Shown here: positions 11,277 to 23,400 of the stretch, piece by piece
Position numbering within the stretch: position 1 is the first letter of the stretch
Layout: each line of letters opens with the position of its first letter
Assembly: GCF_017562075.2 (NCBI RefSeq)
Contig: NC_054083.1
Coordinates: 248,001-312,000 of the forward strand
From: Anopheles merus
Taxonomy: Eukaryota; Arthropoda; Insecta; Diptera; Culicidae
Direction of reading: 5' to 3'
Length of the DNA stretch: 64,000 nucleotides
Position numbers and translations under genes: made by a program
The notes under the pieces: generated by a model
What the model saw: the letters and a program-made list of their open reading frames with translations, nothing else
Told to the model about the DNA's origin: nothing
Databases searched by the model: none

Positions 11277-11650
11277 TTGTTTCCGGGTGATCCAGGCCAC
11301 GGTCGATCCGAACATTTTGAAAACGCTTCCGCTCACTGATCGTCTATCGTTGGGGTCATTGGCCCAATCTGCATCCGAATACACCTCCAGCGCTTTTCCT
11401 CTGCCTCTGCGATACACGAGCCCCACATCTAGAGATCCTTGTATGTAGCGAAGGATTCTCTTGAGATGTGTCCAATGCTCGTCCGTTGGACAACTCTGAT
11501 ACTGACTGAAGAAGTTCACTGCAGCGGCCAGATCAGGTCTTGTCGTCTGAGCTGCATACATCAGACAACCTACTAATTCACGATAGGGTTGCGACGTACG
11601 TTTATCCTCGTCGCCTTTCATCAGCTTTAGACGATACTCGATAGGTGTCG
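11277..11650 (-). pseudogene. Copia pol fragment (RT tail to RNase H), fused in frame to Nup188
   Basis: Continues the copia fragment of 5881-6242 on the other side of the inserted element, encoding TPIEYRLKLMKG through YSDADWANDP to VAWITRK. It is nearly identical to 20803-21174; one difference changes Met to Val in the motif before GLVYRR. At 11650 the copia sequence ends abruptly and Nup188 exon sequence begins with no stop between them, so one open frame (15365 down to 11232) joins nucleoporin and RNase H. The frame then ends within the inserted element. Confidence 0.85.
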
Positions 11651-14600
11651 CTAGCAGTAGCGAATTGTACTGCTTGCCCTCGATCGCGTCGCTCACCGTT
11701 TTGGCCTTCAGCCCGTGCGCCTGAATGGCAAGCTCGAGCGCGTGTATCTCCTCCCCGGCAATGTCCACTGCCGCGCGCGTTATCTCCGCCGCGAGCGTGT
11801 AGTTCTGCAGCAAACAGTCGGCCTGCAGTTCGACCGTCTTAATGCCGATCGCCAGCAACGCCTCCTTGGCCCGCTGGTGTATATCGGCGTACGAAATGGC
11901 CAGCAGACTGAGCAGCGTTTCGATCTGCCCCAGCATCTGGTCGTCCTTGGTCGCGTCCTCGGTAAACTTGTGATCGAAATCGGACAGCACGATCAGGTAC
12001 AGCTCCGACAGTACGATCAGTGGGCGCAAATCCTGCAGTTGCTCCACCCGTTCGACCAGCACCGCCAGCAACCGCTCCGCTAGGTACGTTTTGCATCGAT
12101 CGGGCAGCGAAATGCCGGGCTCTTTTTTGCGTACGATCAGCACGATCAAATCCTTGAACGATTGCAACCGTCCTAGCCAGTCGGGCGTAGGATCATTGGC
12201 ATTATCAGTACGGCCGCCACCTCCTCCGCCGGAACCGACGCTCACATTGCCTTCGCTTCCATCTGCCGTCTGCCGGTGGGTGTCAGCGTGCGGCAGCTCA
12301 AGCACAATATCAACCCACCGCTTGAAGATGCCGAACGTTTGGGTGAAGCGTTCGAACACCTTCGTCAGCTCCGGGCCCATCTTGAGGCCGGTAGCCGAGC
12401 TGACGCGAAACAGTTCAATGCCGAGTATGTTGAACAGCTGACTGTACGAGCGCACATTGCTCGAGGTCTGCTCGCTAAACAGCGGATTGCACAGCGAGGA
12501 CCAAAAGTTTGGCTTCTGCAGCAAACCCTTCACCAGCGCCTGCATGTTGTTCTTCCACAGCGCGTGAAACAGCGACATAATGCGCGACAGCAGCGGGCTG
12601 GCCAGTTTGGCCGGATCGTTCGAAATGGCCTCGAGAAACTCCTCCATGTACGTCGGTATGCCGTCGTTAATCATCGTTTTCGGGCGGCCCTTGCCACTAC
12701 TGCCCGAGGCCGCCGCACCATCCTTTGCCAGCAGCAACCGACGATCGGGTTTGCCGTAGTTCACCTTGAAGAACGCTTCCGTCAATCCGGGCTGCTTGTG
12801 TACGCACGATTCGACAAACTCCAGCACGGCCAGCTTCAGATCGTCGCTCTCAATTTCATCGTGCAGCCGCTCGAGGAACGTGTGCCGGATCTGGTCCGGT
12901 TCCATGTCCAAACACGCCAGCAGCGACATGCGAAACTCGATCGCAAACCGGCGCAACAGGCGGCAGGACAGAATAGGCAGCCGGGGATTGAAGATGTTGC
13001 TCATGTACCCCGTCACCATCGGGATGATGCGCAGCGTGTCGCGCTGCTTTGGCTGCGTGTAGATCGCCGATTCCAGCGGGGACAGGTCGTACTCGTGGAT
13101 GTGCCACTTCAGACGCAATATCTGCATCAGTATCGTCATCGAATGCTGGATCATCAGGTTTAGCTGCTGCTCCGGCACGAGCATCCAGTTCGATTCGCGC
13201 TCCATCACCGCCTGCAGGTAGCCGTTGCCGAGACCGACGATTTTGAGCAGCACCATGCCGTTGTCACGGTTCAGCAGGCTGTACACGCAAGCGTCCCGCA
13301 GCACGCGGCGCGCATAATCGCTCTCGAGCTTGTCTTCGCTCAGCTGCAGAATTTCGTAGATGTACTGGACGACGAACACCAGCACCCGGTACCGGTCGGA
13401 GCTCGTTTCGAAACGCCAGTTGTTGGCGTACGGCAGCACCTCGCGCAGTAGAAATATGGCGCCCGGTAGCTCCACGCCGAACACGTTGTCGCGCCCAAGT
13501 TTGGTGTAGGTTTTGAGGAAGTTAAAGTACGCCATCAGGATCGGATAGCGACCAGCGTTCCGCTCCACGTTCATCAGATAGTACCCGATAAGGCTCGAAT
13601 CGTACCCCACACCGTTGGCGTAGTCCTGGTACGTTAGATTCGCGTTGTTCACCGAAGGCAGAATGTTGAGATTGATGATGCGCGTGTATATTTCCTGCTC
13701 GAACAGCGGCACCAGCGCGGTGCACACGTTCAGGCACTGTACCAGCAAATCGACCGGCGGGTTCGGGACGGCTCGGAACTTGAGCAGCACATCGAACACC
13801 ATCTCCGTCGGGTGTACCATTTCCGCGGTGATGTCGTGCGGTTGCTGTATGCGTCGGACGGCCACGGCCAGGTACTTCAACCCGGTCGCAATCCGCTGCA
13901 CCCGCTCCAAGTTCAGCGTGCTGGTCGCTTGCGCGTCCTCGAGCAGTTCGTTTATCTCGTGGTGCAGTGCGTTAAAGTAATTGTAGCCTGTGCTAAAGTG
14001 CACGTACGTCCGCTGGTTGTGCAGGTCCCGCACGATCAGCTTCGTACCGCGCGGGATGGTGAAATTAATCTTGCTCGATGGGGTGTAATCGTGGCACAGG
14101 ATGAACTCGTCCTCGTTCGAGCTGGCGGCTTTCCGTATCTCGTACTGGTTCTGCCCGGTGTACAGCTCCGTATAGACGGGCAGATTTTCCACCAGCTCCT
14201 GTATGTATTTGTTCTGCGACGAGCCGGCCGATGCGAGCGCGTACGCCACCTTTGACAACGGTGTAAACTCGACCGGAAAGTGCTCCAAACAGATGTTGAA
14301 CAGTGCCCGTATCGGGTGATCCTCGATTTTGCAAAACTCTGTTGCAATTGTTGGCGAGGTGAGCAGCTCACTCAGCAGATCGTAAATGTTGCTGTGATGG
14401 GCGATCGATTCGTCTGCATCGAACAGTTGGCACAGAAATCCCAGGTGGTTAAAGATGGACTTTCGTACGATCCTGGCCGTCAGGCTCTGGTCCTTAAACA
14501 TCGGATGCGATACGATCGCGTGCAGATACTCAAACACGCCGAGCTTGATGGCCCGCGATCCCAGCTGCTGGTAGCGTCTCGTCGTGTCCTCGTCCTCGAC

Positions 14601-15775
14601 GGTGTGCTGCAGGCGAAAGTTGAACAGCATCCACACGAGCAACAGTGGCCCGTGCTCGGGAAATTGATGCAGCGACACCATCGGTCCGTCGAGCGCGGCC
14701 ACCACCCGCTCGATCCAGCCCGCGTCGTCAAACTTGTCGGAAAGATCGAGCGTGCGGAAAACCAGCGCAAGCTCATTGTACGTGATGCGCTTCACCAGCT
14801 CGGCATGGATTTCCGACCCCGGGTCCAGGTGCTCCTGCTGCTTGCCGAACGAATGCTCGCGGAACAGCTTGAACAGTTGGTCCAGCTCCTCCGGGCTGAT
14901 GCCGCTGTAGTGTACGATCAGCAGCAGGATCTGCAGGATTTCGTTCGTTTCTCTCAGCCGCCGTTCGGCACAGGCGACCCTCGTTTGGCCGTGCAGCAGA
15001 TCGCCCGCGAGCGGCGCTTTCTGCGAGCTGGGCGGATCCGCTATCAGGTGCGTTAGCTGGGCGAGATAGGATTTGCGCAAAGCCTGAAGGCCCATCTTTT
15101 CCACCACCTCGCGGTACTCCTTCGAGTACGGATGGGTGCCGGAGTGGAAGTATTCCAATAGATTCTTCATCACCTTCAGCTGCACCATGCGCTCCAGCGT
15201 GTGGTACGTCCAAATGTCGTGCAGCAGCTTCACCATCGACGTTTCGGTGGAAATGTACTCCGCCAGTGCCGTTGCCGCACCGCGGTACTCGTTCACCAGA
15301 TAGTAGCACAATATTTGCCATGATTGTACCGCATCTATGTCCTGCAGGAAAGGGGAGGGGAGCAATGGAATTGGTAAGAGTTAGTCGGAACAAACCACCG
15401 CTCCACTTACCAAATATTGGTGCAGTTTGTTGGCGAACGGTTGCAGCTTCAGCTGGTTCCTGTCTTTGATCAGCTTCTGCAGCTTTTCCTCCGAGGCTTT
15501 GGTAGGCTTTTTGTAGTGCAGTATTCCGTCGACCAGCTCCTTCGACACCTGGAACAGCTTCTCCTTAACATCCGCGTTTGGTGTGCCGTAATGTATGCCC
15601 GAAACAAACTGCCACAGCTTCCTCCATTGGCTGGAACAGAAACCGGACCGTGTATAAGGTTATGTGAACGTAAACAAAGCCAAACGAGCGGCAATCGCGC
15701 CTCCAACTTGTTTGTCGCCTTCATTGTACAGCTCATTACCAACACTTACATGATATCGCCGTTGATGTCTTCCAT
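11651..15775 (-). CDS. Nup188: Nucleoporin Nup188, 5' part, 3'-truncated and embedded in copia
   Basis: Nup188 is a scaffold nucleoporin of the inner ring of the nuclear pore. Three exons read in phase: 15775-15750 (MEDINGDI), 15630-15411 (RKLWQFVSG...YYK-type region to HQYL) and 15341 to the break at 11651. Introns have GTAAGT donors and CAG acceptors. Exon 2-3 features match Nup188 rather than Nup205: YRGAATAL, then HPYSKEYREVVEKM, SPLESAIYTQ, and ACLDMEPDQIRHTFLERL followed by KQPGLTEAFF. About 1,310 residues are present; animal Nup188 is usually about 1,750-1,900, so several hundred C-terminal residues are missing. No stops or frameshifts occur inside and GC content is higher than in the neighbours, so the fragment is well preserved. 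Its end is fused in frame to copia RNase H. Either this is a truncated duplicate of an intact gene elsewhere, or the assembly is chimeric. Confidence 0.85.
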
Positions 15776-16842
15776 TGAGAGGGGAGTTTAGAGCTAAGAG
15801 TTTGTAATTAGCACTTTGTATTCTAGTCTAAATAAACATTTACTTAGGAAAGTAAAGGAAATTGTATAATGAAATGAACCGGGCTGCAGTGTCGGTCACA
15901 CAAGATGAAGATATTCAATGTACCGAGGTGAGATATGACAGTTAGAGCATGACACATGAAGGAGCGATTATACGGTGCGTAATTTTAGAGACAGTATTTA
16001 AAAAAAAATCAAGTAAAAATAAGGATTTTTTACATTTTCTTAGTTTCCTTTTTTGTTTCTAAATTTCTTCTGATTTTAGCGATAGTGATGGCATTTCCCT
16101 AAATGATAGCATGGTGCAAATGTGTAGAAATCCTCACGATTTTCATCTCTTTATCTTGATATTTCGCAGTCAAACCCCAGCTTTTCACAGGCTTATCCTC
16201 ATTGTATGACGTCATAATGGTTTGTGTACACAATTCTGACTAGCGCAAAAGAGACCGCAACAGTACAGCACGCTTCGGCTCGTTACCCGATATGGGCAGG
16301 CTACGGAGCAAGCTGCAAATCTCCAAAACAAGGTCAACTAAACTGTATGGGCATACACACACGCACACATACTATTACAGTCGACAGCATTTTCGCGTGC
16401 ATTGAGATGGTTTTATCGCAAGTGTTCATTCAACTGCGATCTCGATGTGTGTCTGCACAGGAACAAGCGCAAACATATCCATTTAGCAATCCTGCAAGTG
16501 GATGGCCATCCTTTTTGTTAAATTAGCTTTAACAGGCTACGTTCGGGATAAAGGAACCGTAAATTGCGATGCGGTTGTGTGTTCTTTTGTCAGTACGCAA
16601 GCAGAAACCAAACGCCCGCAAGTGGTCTCTTTGTCATATCAGTAAGCATTTTATTTGTGATATTACATTCTTCATCATCAGCCAGAGAGAGAGAGAGAGA
16701 GATATATATAAGAGGAACGAGGAACAAGAAGGGATAAAAAAACATATAAAGATTGAAAACAGAGAAAAGGTATAGAAAGAGAAAGAGAAAGAGAAAGAGA
16801 AAGAGAAAGAGAAAGAGAAAGAGAAAGAGAAAGAGAAAGAGA

Positions 16843-16886
<44 letters not shown>

Positions 16887-16976
16887 TCCCGACTAAAGGA
16901 GACTATAGTAGATTGTATGAAACACTAGAGGAGCATATTTTTAAACCCGCTGTACATATGGTAACGCAACTAATTT
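15776..16976. other. Upstream flank of Nup188, part of the captured host segment
   Basis: AT-rich, no gene recognised. It presumably holds the Nup188 promoter, but no certain TATA or initiator was identified. It contains the simple repeats at 16685-16882. A short open stretch at 16910-16976 (…YETLEEHIFKPAVHM…) follows a possible AG acceptor and could be an exon of a head-to-head neighbour; I do not recognise it. Copia sequence resumes at 16977. Confidence 0.6.
16685..16882 (+). repeat. GA and GAAAGA microsatellites
   Basis: (GA)n at 16685-16702, then a (GAAAGA)n run of roughly 13 units from about 16775, then (GA)n to 16882. All are purine-only on the plus strand. Confidence 0.95.
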
Positions 16977-19900
16977 CCGTCGCAAGACATCTTGAAGATA
17001 ATGGCGCTGGTGAATCTGCATCACACCTTGTTCCCTATCGTAGCTTATGTTCATTCCAAGAAAGCACTTCACCTCACCAATATCTTTCATCTCGAATTCG
17101 TTTGATAGGCATCTTTTGACACAAACCACATCCTCTAGAGCTGAACCCACGATCACGAGGTCATCCACGTACAACACGATGATAACAATGCCGTTTTTCG
17201 TTGATCTTATGTAAAGGCACTGGTCGTTTAGATTCCGTCTAAAACCCAAACGTCCATGAACAAAATCGTCAAACCGATCATTCCATGCTTTAGACGCCTG
17301 CTTAAGACCGTACAGAGATTTATGTAAACGGCACACAAGATCTCCGTCAGTCTGAAAACCCTCAGGCTGTGTCATGAAAATCTCCTCCGTTAACGTGCCG
17401 TTCAAGAAGGCAGTTCGAACATCCATCTGATGCACTATCATCTTTGCTTCATTAGTATAAGCCAAGACCATGCGCAGAGTATCCAATTTAGCAACCGGAG
17501 AATATGTTTCATTGTAATCGAAACCGTAACGCTGGCTAAAACCTCTAGCCACTAAGCGAGCTTTATAACGACAAGGTTGGTTATCCATGCTCCGCTTCAT
17601 TGCAAACACCCATTTGCATGAAATAGGTGTCCTATTCTCCGGTAGCTTTACTAACTCCCATGTCTTATTCCTTTCCAAGGACTGCATCTCTTCAGCAACA
17701 GCCTTTTTCCATTCGTTCCAATCCTCGCGCTGACGAGCTTCTGCTAGTGAGGTCGGTAAATTCTCAACATAATTTGTGGCATTCAATGCGTATGCTGCAT
17801 ATTCCACCGCATAGTCTTTGTGCCACACAGGAACCGTCCGTTGTCGTTTTGAAGTTTCATCATCAGGAACCACTTCAACATCAGAATTCAGGCTAGGAGC
17901 CGTGTCATACCCTTCCGCAGATTCGATGTCATGGTCATTGTTACTTGCTTCATCGTCTAACTCAACATCATCTGATGAACCTTCTCTATTCATTGGTGTC
18001 AAAAAGAAATCGTCGTGTGACATATCTTCAATTGCTTCTGAAGTAATATGACAGCCTTCCAAAAATACAACATCACGCACGTGCACAATTTCATGCTGCT
18101 CCGGGTTCCAAACCCTATACCCATTCACAGAGTATCCTACTAAAACTCCTTTCCAAGCCTTGGCATCCAGCTTAGCACGTTGTTCTTTCGGAATGTGAAC
18201 GTACACATCACATCCAAAAATTCTGAGCTTTGTCAAATCAGGTTTCTTACCTTCCCATCTTTCGTATGGAGTCTTGTTGTCATCGATCGCATTCGTGGGG
18301 CTGCGGTTGAGAAGGTATGCAGCCGTTTGAATGGCTTGCCCCCAAAATCGCTTATCGATTCCGGAATCCTGCAGCATTGTTCTGGCCTTGTCAACCAAGG
18401 TACGGTTCATCCGCTCGCTAACCCCGTTTTGCTGAGGTGTATGTGGAATTGTTCACTCCACAACGATACCACTCTGCTTCAGGAATTGCTCAAACTGCTT
18501 GCTTCGGTATTCACCGCCATTGTCACAACGTAAACGGCTGATCCGTTGACCAAACTTTGCGGTAACAATAGCCTCGTACTCACAAAAACGCTTGAACACC
18601 TCATCCTTTGACTGAATCAGAAAAACCATACAAAAATGGCTCCAGTCGTCTACGAAAGACACGAAGTATTTCACACCACCGTTACCAACTGGAGTAACTG
18701 GACCACAAACATCCGAATGAATGAGCTCTAACACTCGCGACGATTGTTTTTCATTACGCGATGGAAACGGATTCCGTGTTTGCTTCTCGGTTAAACAAGA
18801 CTCGCACACCACAACATTTTTGTCGGTACATTTCACTTTCAGCCCAGAAACCATTTCATTCCGAATCAATTGCTCAATACTGCGCACGTTTAAGTGACCA
18901 AGACGCTTATGCCATAATTCCAGCTCTTTAGACACTCGACCTGTCGTCATCATCGAATATTCACCACGCTTCACATAACTAAAATCTAGTTGATATAATT
19001 TTCCAACACGTGAACCACACGCGACAATTTCCAAACCACGATAAATCTGTACCGCTCCGTTTGCATATACCACTTTCATACCAGCAGCATCGACACGCAT
19101 TACTGAGAAAAAATTACAACGCAAATCAGGCACATATAAAACATTTCGCACCACGCACTCAATTTGCTTTCCGAACGCATTGCTGATGATCTTCACGTTT
19201 CCAGAATATTCCGCACGAATCGTCACATCATCCTTAGCAATCGCAATTTCAATCGGATTTTCCAATAGCCACATTTCATCGAAAAACTCTTTGTTATTCA
19301 CCAGATGATCGGAACAGCCCGAATCTATATACCACTCCATTTTGTTAAAGCATCCCGCATTTACACCAACAAAACTAACACTTGCTTCACCGACGTGTGC
19401 CTTCGATGTATTGGTGTCACTTTGCCTTTTGTTCGGACACTCAGATAACTTATGTCCGATAACCTTGCAGCCAAAACACCTAACCTTACTTTTCTGCTGC
19501 CAATTTGGCCTCGTGCCAGAGAATGCAGCTTCATTTTCCGGTGCGCGAAGATTTACACTCTTTCTTTTTGTTTCTTCGTCAAGCAACCTACATTTAACGA
19601 ATTCGATGGACAGACTCTCCTCGGGCATTGTTTCCAATGCTGTTACAACGGTCGAATATGACGATCCGAGCGTAACTAACAAATGGCAAACCACATCAAG
19701 CTCTTCCAGCACAGCACCAGTAGCCCGATATTCCCGCACTAGTTTATCAAACTTTAAAAAATGCTGCTGAAGTGTTCCGCCCTCGAAACGAAGAGTAAGC
19801 ATTTGTCGCTTCAAATGCATGCGACTTGCAATGCTGCGTCGCTCGAACACACGCCGAAGAGCATCCCATACGTCCTTTGGAGTTTTCTGGTCCTGAATGT

Positions 19901-20186
19901 ACTCCAATTGCGAGTCGTGTATTCTCGATACAAGTAATGATTTGCATCGCCGATCTAACTTGGCCCGCGCTTCACGGTTCCGCTCCTTTTCCCTAGCTAT
20001 CGCCTCACTATCTCCCGACTCGTCCTTCAGCACCTCTAGCCCATCCGCGTTCGTATTAATGCACTCTAACAGCTCATGCTCCTCCAAGAGTATTGTCATG
20101 CGATACTTCCATGCGGTATAATTTGTGCCGTCAAACAGCGGGAGAAAATGACGATCGTTCTTTTCTTGCTCCATCACAATACACAA
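16977..20186 (-). pseudogene. Array unit 1: copia Gag-Pol, 3' end displaced
   Basis: The gag start is ATG at 20186 or the fourth-codon-later ATG at 20174 (MEQEKND), which I prefer. The frame runs through a zinc knuckle (CFGCKVIGHKLSEC), protease (YIDSGCSDHL) and integrase HHCC and core (DVCGP, RCDNGGEY) to a TGA at 18453-18455. It resumes in frame with PQQNGVSERMNRT, and reverse transcriptase YVDDLVI. At 16977 it ends at the Nup188-bearing segment; the remaining pol lies at 11277-11650 and 5881-6242, with 28 bp of copia (equivalent to 21175-21202) missing at the junction. It carries a few variants not seen in the others, such as LTEKQ for LTGKQ. Confidence 0.88.
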
Positions 20187-20220
20187 TTTCGATTATTCAC
20201 TTTCCTTTTGTTCAAAAACG

Positions 20221-20236
20221 TGCTGGGCCCATAACC
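20221..20236 (-). other. Primer binding site of array copia (unit 1), half-tRNA initiator-Met type
   Basis: On the minus strand reads GGTTATGGGCCCAGCA. It shares its first 14 bases with the plus-strand copia and is complementary to the anticodon arm of initiator tRNA-Met. Equivalent sites lie at 24447-24462, 28674-28689, 35717-35732 and 39943-39958. A 4-6-base spacer separates it from the LTR and differs slightly between units. Confidence 0.82.
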
Positions 20237-20241
20237 TAAAT

Positions 20242-20433
20242 TGTATTTATTTAAGCAAAAACGATATGCGACTTGTCGCTACAAAAGTACAGGAAAGAAG
20301 AAGTTCAATGAATCAAGATTAACGGCATGACTGCCAACCTAAAAGAGAGAAATGCGTTCCCAATGAACAAAGTCCAAATGTCAAAGTGACATCCGAATAA
20401 GCAATAGTTAAGCAGAGGTTGCTAACTTTAACA
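20242..20433 (-). repeat. Array LTR between units 1 and 2
   Basis: 192 bp. It is simultaneously the 5' LTR of unit 1 and the 3' LTR of unit 2. On the minus strand the polypurine tract AGTGGGGG lies just before it (20434-20441). Confidence 0.92.
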
Positions 20434-20440
20434 CCCCCAC

Positions 20441-23400
20441 TCAACCGATGCACCTTGCCAAACCTATGGCTAAACAGTTTCGCTGAAACGTTGCAGTCGG
20501 TAGTCCCTTTGTCAGCATATCTGCCTGCTGGTTCGCTGTCGGGATATCCTTGAGGACAATCTGTCTGTCCTTCACCAAGTCTTTCAAGAAGAACAGCTTA
20601 ACATCAACATGTTTCAGCCTTCCCAGTCCCTTGGGGTCTTTCACGATGCTCATCGCTGACTGGTTATCTTCGAAATAGGTCACTGGAAAATCCACCTTGC
20701 AGCCAAGGTCATAAAGCAGACGCGACATCCACACCCCATGACGAACAGCAACACATAGAGCCGTCAATTCAGCTTCCGTCGAAGACAGCGCCACGGTTTG
20801 TTGTTTCCGGGTGATCCAGGCCACGGTCGATCCGAACATTTTGAAAACGCTTCCGCTCACTGATCGTCTATCGTTGGGGTCATTGGCCCAATCTGCATCC
20901 GAATACACCTCCAGCGCTTTTCCTCTGCCTCTGCGATACACGAGCCCCATATCTAGAGATCCTTGTATGTAGCGAAGGATTCTCTTGAGATGTGTCCAAT
21001 GCTCGTCCGTTGGACAACTCTGATACTGACTGAAGAAGTTCACTGCAGCGGCCAGATCAGGTCTTGTCGTCTGAGCTGCATACATCAGACAACCTACTAA
21101 TTCACGATAGGGTTGCGACGTACGTTTATCCTCGTCGCCTTTCATCAGCTTTAGACGATACTCGATAGGTGTCGAACAAGGTTTACATGTCTCCATCTTG
21201 AACCGTCGCAAGACATCTTGAAGATAATGGCGCTGGTGAATCTGCATCACACCTTGTTCCCTATCGTAGCTTATGTTCATTCCAAGAAAGCACTTCACCT
21301 CACCAATATCTTTCATCTCGAATTCGTTTGATAGGCATCTTTTGACACAAACCACATCCTCTAGAGCTGAACCCACGATCACGAGGTCATCCACGTACAA
21401 CACGATGATAACAATGCCGTTTTTCGTTGATCTTATGTAAAGGCACTGGTCGTTTAGACTCCGTCTAAAACCCAAACGTCCATGAACAAAATCGTCAAAC
21501 CGATCATTCCATGCTTTAGACGCCTGCTTAAGACCGTACAGAGATTTATGTAAACGGCACACAAGATCTCCGTCAGTCTGAAAACCCTCAGGCTGTGTCA
21601 TGAAAATCTCCTCCGTTAACGTGCCGTTCAAGAAGGCAGTTCGAACATCCATCTGATGCACTATCATCTTTGCTTCATTAGCATAAGCCAAGACCATGCG
21701 CAGAGTATCCAATTTAGCAACCGGAGAATATGTTTCATTGTAATCGAAACCGTAACGCTGGCTAAAACCTCTAGCCACTAAGCGAGCTTTATAACGACAA
21801 GGTTGGTTATCCATGCTCCGCTTCATTGCAAACACCCATTTGCATGAAATAGGTGTCCTATTCTCCGGTAGCTTTACTAACTCCCATGTCTTATTCCTTT
21901 CCAAGGACTGCATCTCTTCAGCAACAGCCTTTTTCCATTCGTTCCAATCCTCGCGCTGACGAGCTTCTGCTAGTGAGGTCGGTAAATTCTCAACATAATT
22001 TGTGGCATTCAATGCGTATGCTGCATATTCCACCGCATAGTCTTTGTGCCACACAGGAACCGTCCGTTGTCGTTTTGAAGTTTCATCATCAGGAACCACT
22101 TCAACATCAGAATTCAGGCTAGGAGCCGTGTCATACCCTTCCGCAGATTCGATGTCATGGTCATTGTTACTTGCTTCATCGTCTAACTCAACATCATCTG
22201 ATGAACCTTCTCTATTCATTGGTGTCAAAAAGAAATCGTCGTGTGACATATCTTCAATTGCTTCTGAAGTAATATGACAGCCTTCCAAAAATACAACATC
22301 ACGCACGTGCACAATTTCATGCTGCTCCGGGTTCCAAACCCTATACCCATTCACAGAGTATCCTACTAAAACTCCTTTCCAAGCCTTGGCATCCAGCTTA
22401 GCACGTTGTTCTTTCGGAATGTGAACGTACACATCACATCCAAAAATTCTGAGCTTTGTCAAATCAGGTTTCTTACCTTCCCATCTTTCGTATGGAGTCT
22501 TGTTGTCATCGATCGCATTCGTGGGGCTGCGGTTGAGAAGGTATGCAGCCGTTTGAATGGCTTGCCCCCAAAATCGCTTATCGATTCCGGAATCCTGCAG
22601 CATTGTTCTGGCCTTGTCAACCAAGGTACGGTTCATCCGCTCGCTAACCCCGTTTTGCTGAGGTGTATGTGGAATTGTTCACTCCACAACGATACCACTC
22701 TGCTTCAGGAATTGCTCAAACTGCTTGCTTCGGTATTCACCGCCATTGTCACAACGTAAACGGCTGATCCGTTGACCAAACTTTGCGGTAACAATAGCCT
22801 CGTACTCACAAAAACGCTTGAACACCTCATCCTTTGACTGAATCAGAAAAACCATACAAAAATGGCTCCAGTCGTCTACGAAAGACACGAAGTATTTCAC
22901 ACCACCGTTACCAACTGGAGTAACTGGACCACAAACATCCGAATGAATGAGCTCTAACACTCGCGACGATCGTTTTTCATTACGCAATGGAAACGGATTC
23001 CGTGTTTGCTTCCCGGTTAAACAAGACTCGCACACCACAACATTTTTGTCGGTACATTTCACTTTCAGCCCAGAAACCATTTCATTCCGAATCAATTGCT
23101 CAATACTGCGCACGTTTAAGTGACCAAGACGCTTATGCCATAATTCCAGCTCTTTAGACACTCGACCTGTCGTCATCATCGAATATTCACCACGCTTCAC
23201 ATAACTAAAATCTAGTTGATATAATTTTCCAACACGTGAACCACACGCGACAATTTCCAAACCACGATAAATCTGTACCGCTCCGTTTGCATATACCACT
23301 TTCATACCAGCAGCATCGACACGCATTACTGAGAAAAAATTACAACGCAAATCAGGCACATATAAAACATTTCGCACCACGCACTCAATTTGCTTTCCGA

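Noticed and set aside
11715..15056. Long plus-strand open frames across the Nup188 region (e.g. 12276-13163, 14280-15056)
   Set aside because: They are antisense shadows of the GC-rich Nup188 exon, with biased composition and no domain.
11651..15775. Assignment of the nucleoporin fragment to Nup205
   Set aside because: The N-terminal and middle motifs (YRGAATAL, HPYSKEY, SPLESAIYTQ, KQPGLTEAFF) fit Nup188 and not Nup205.
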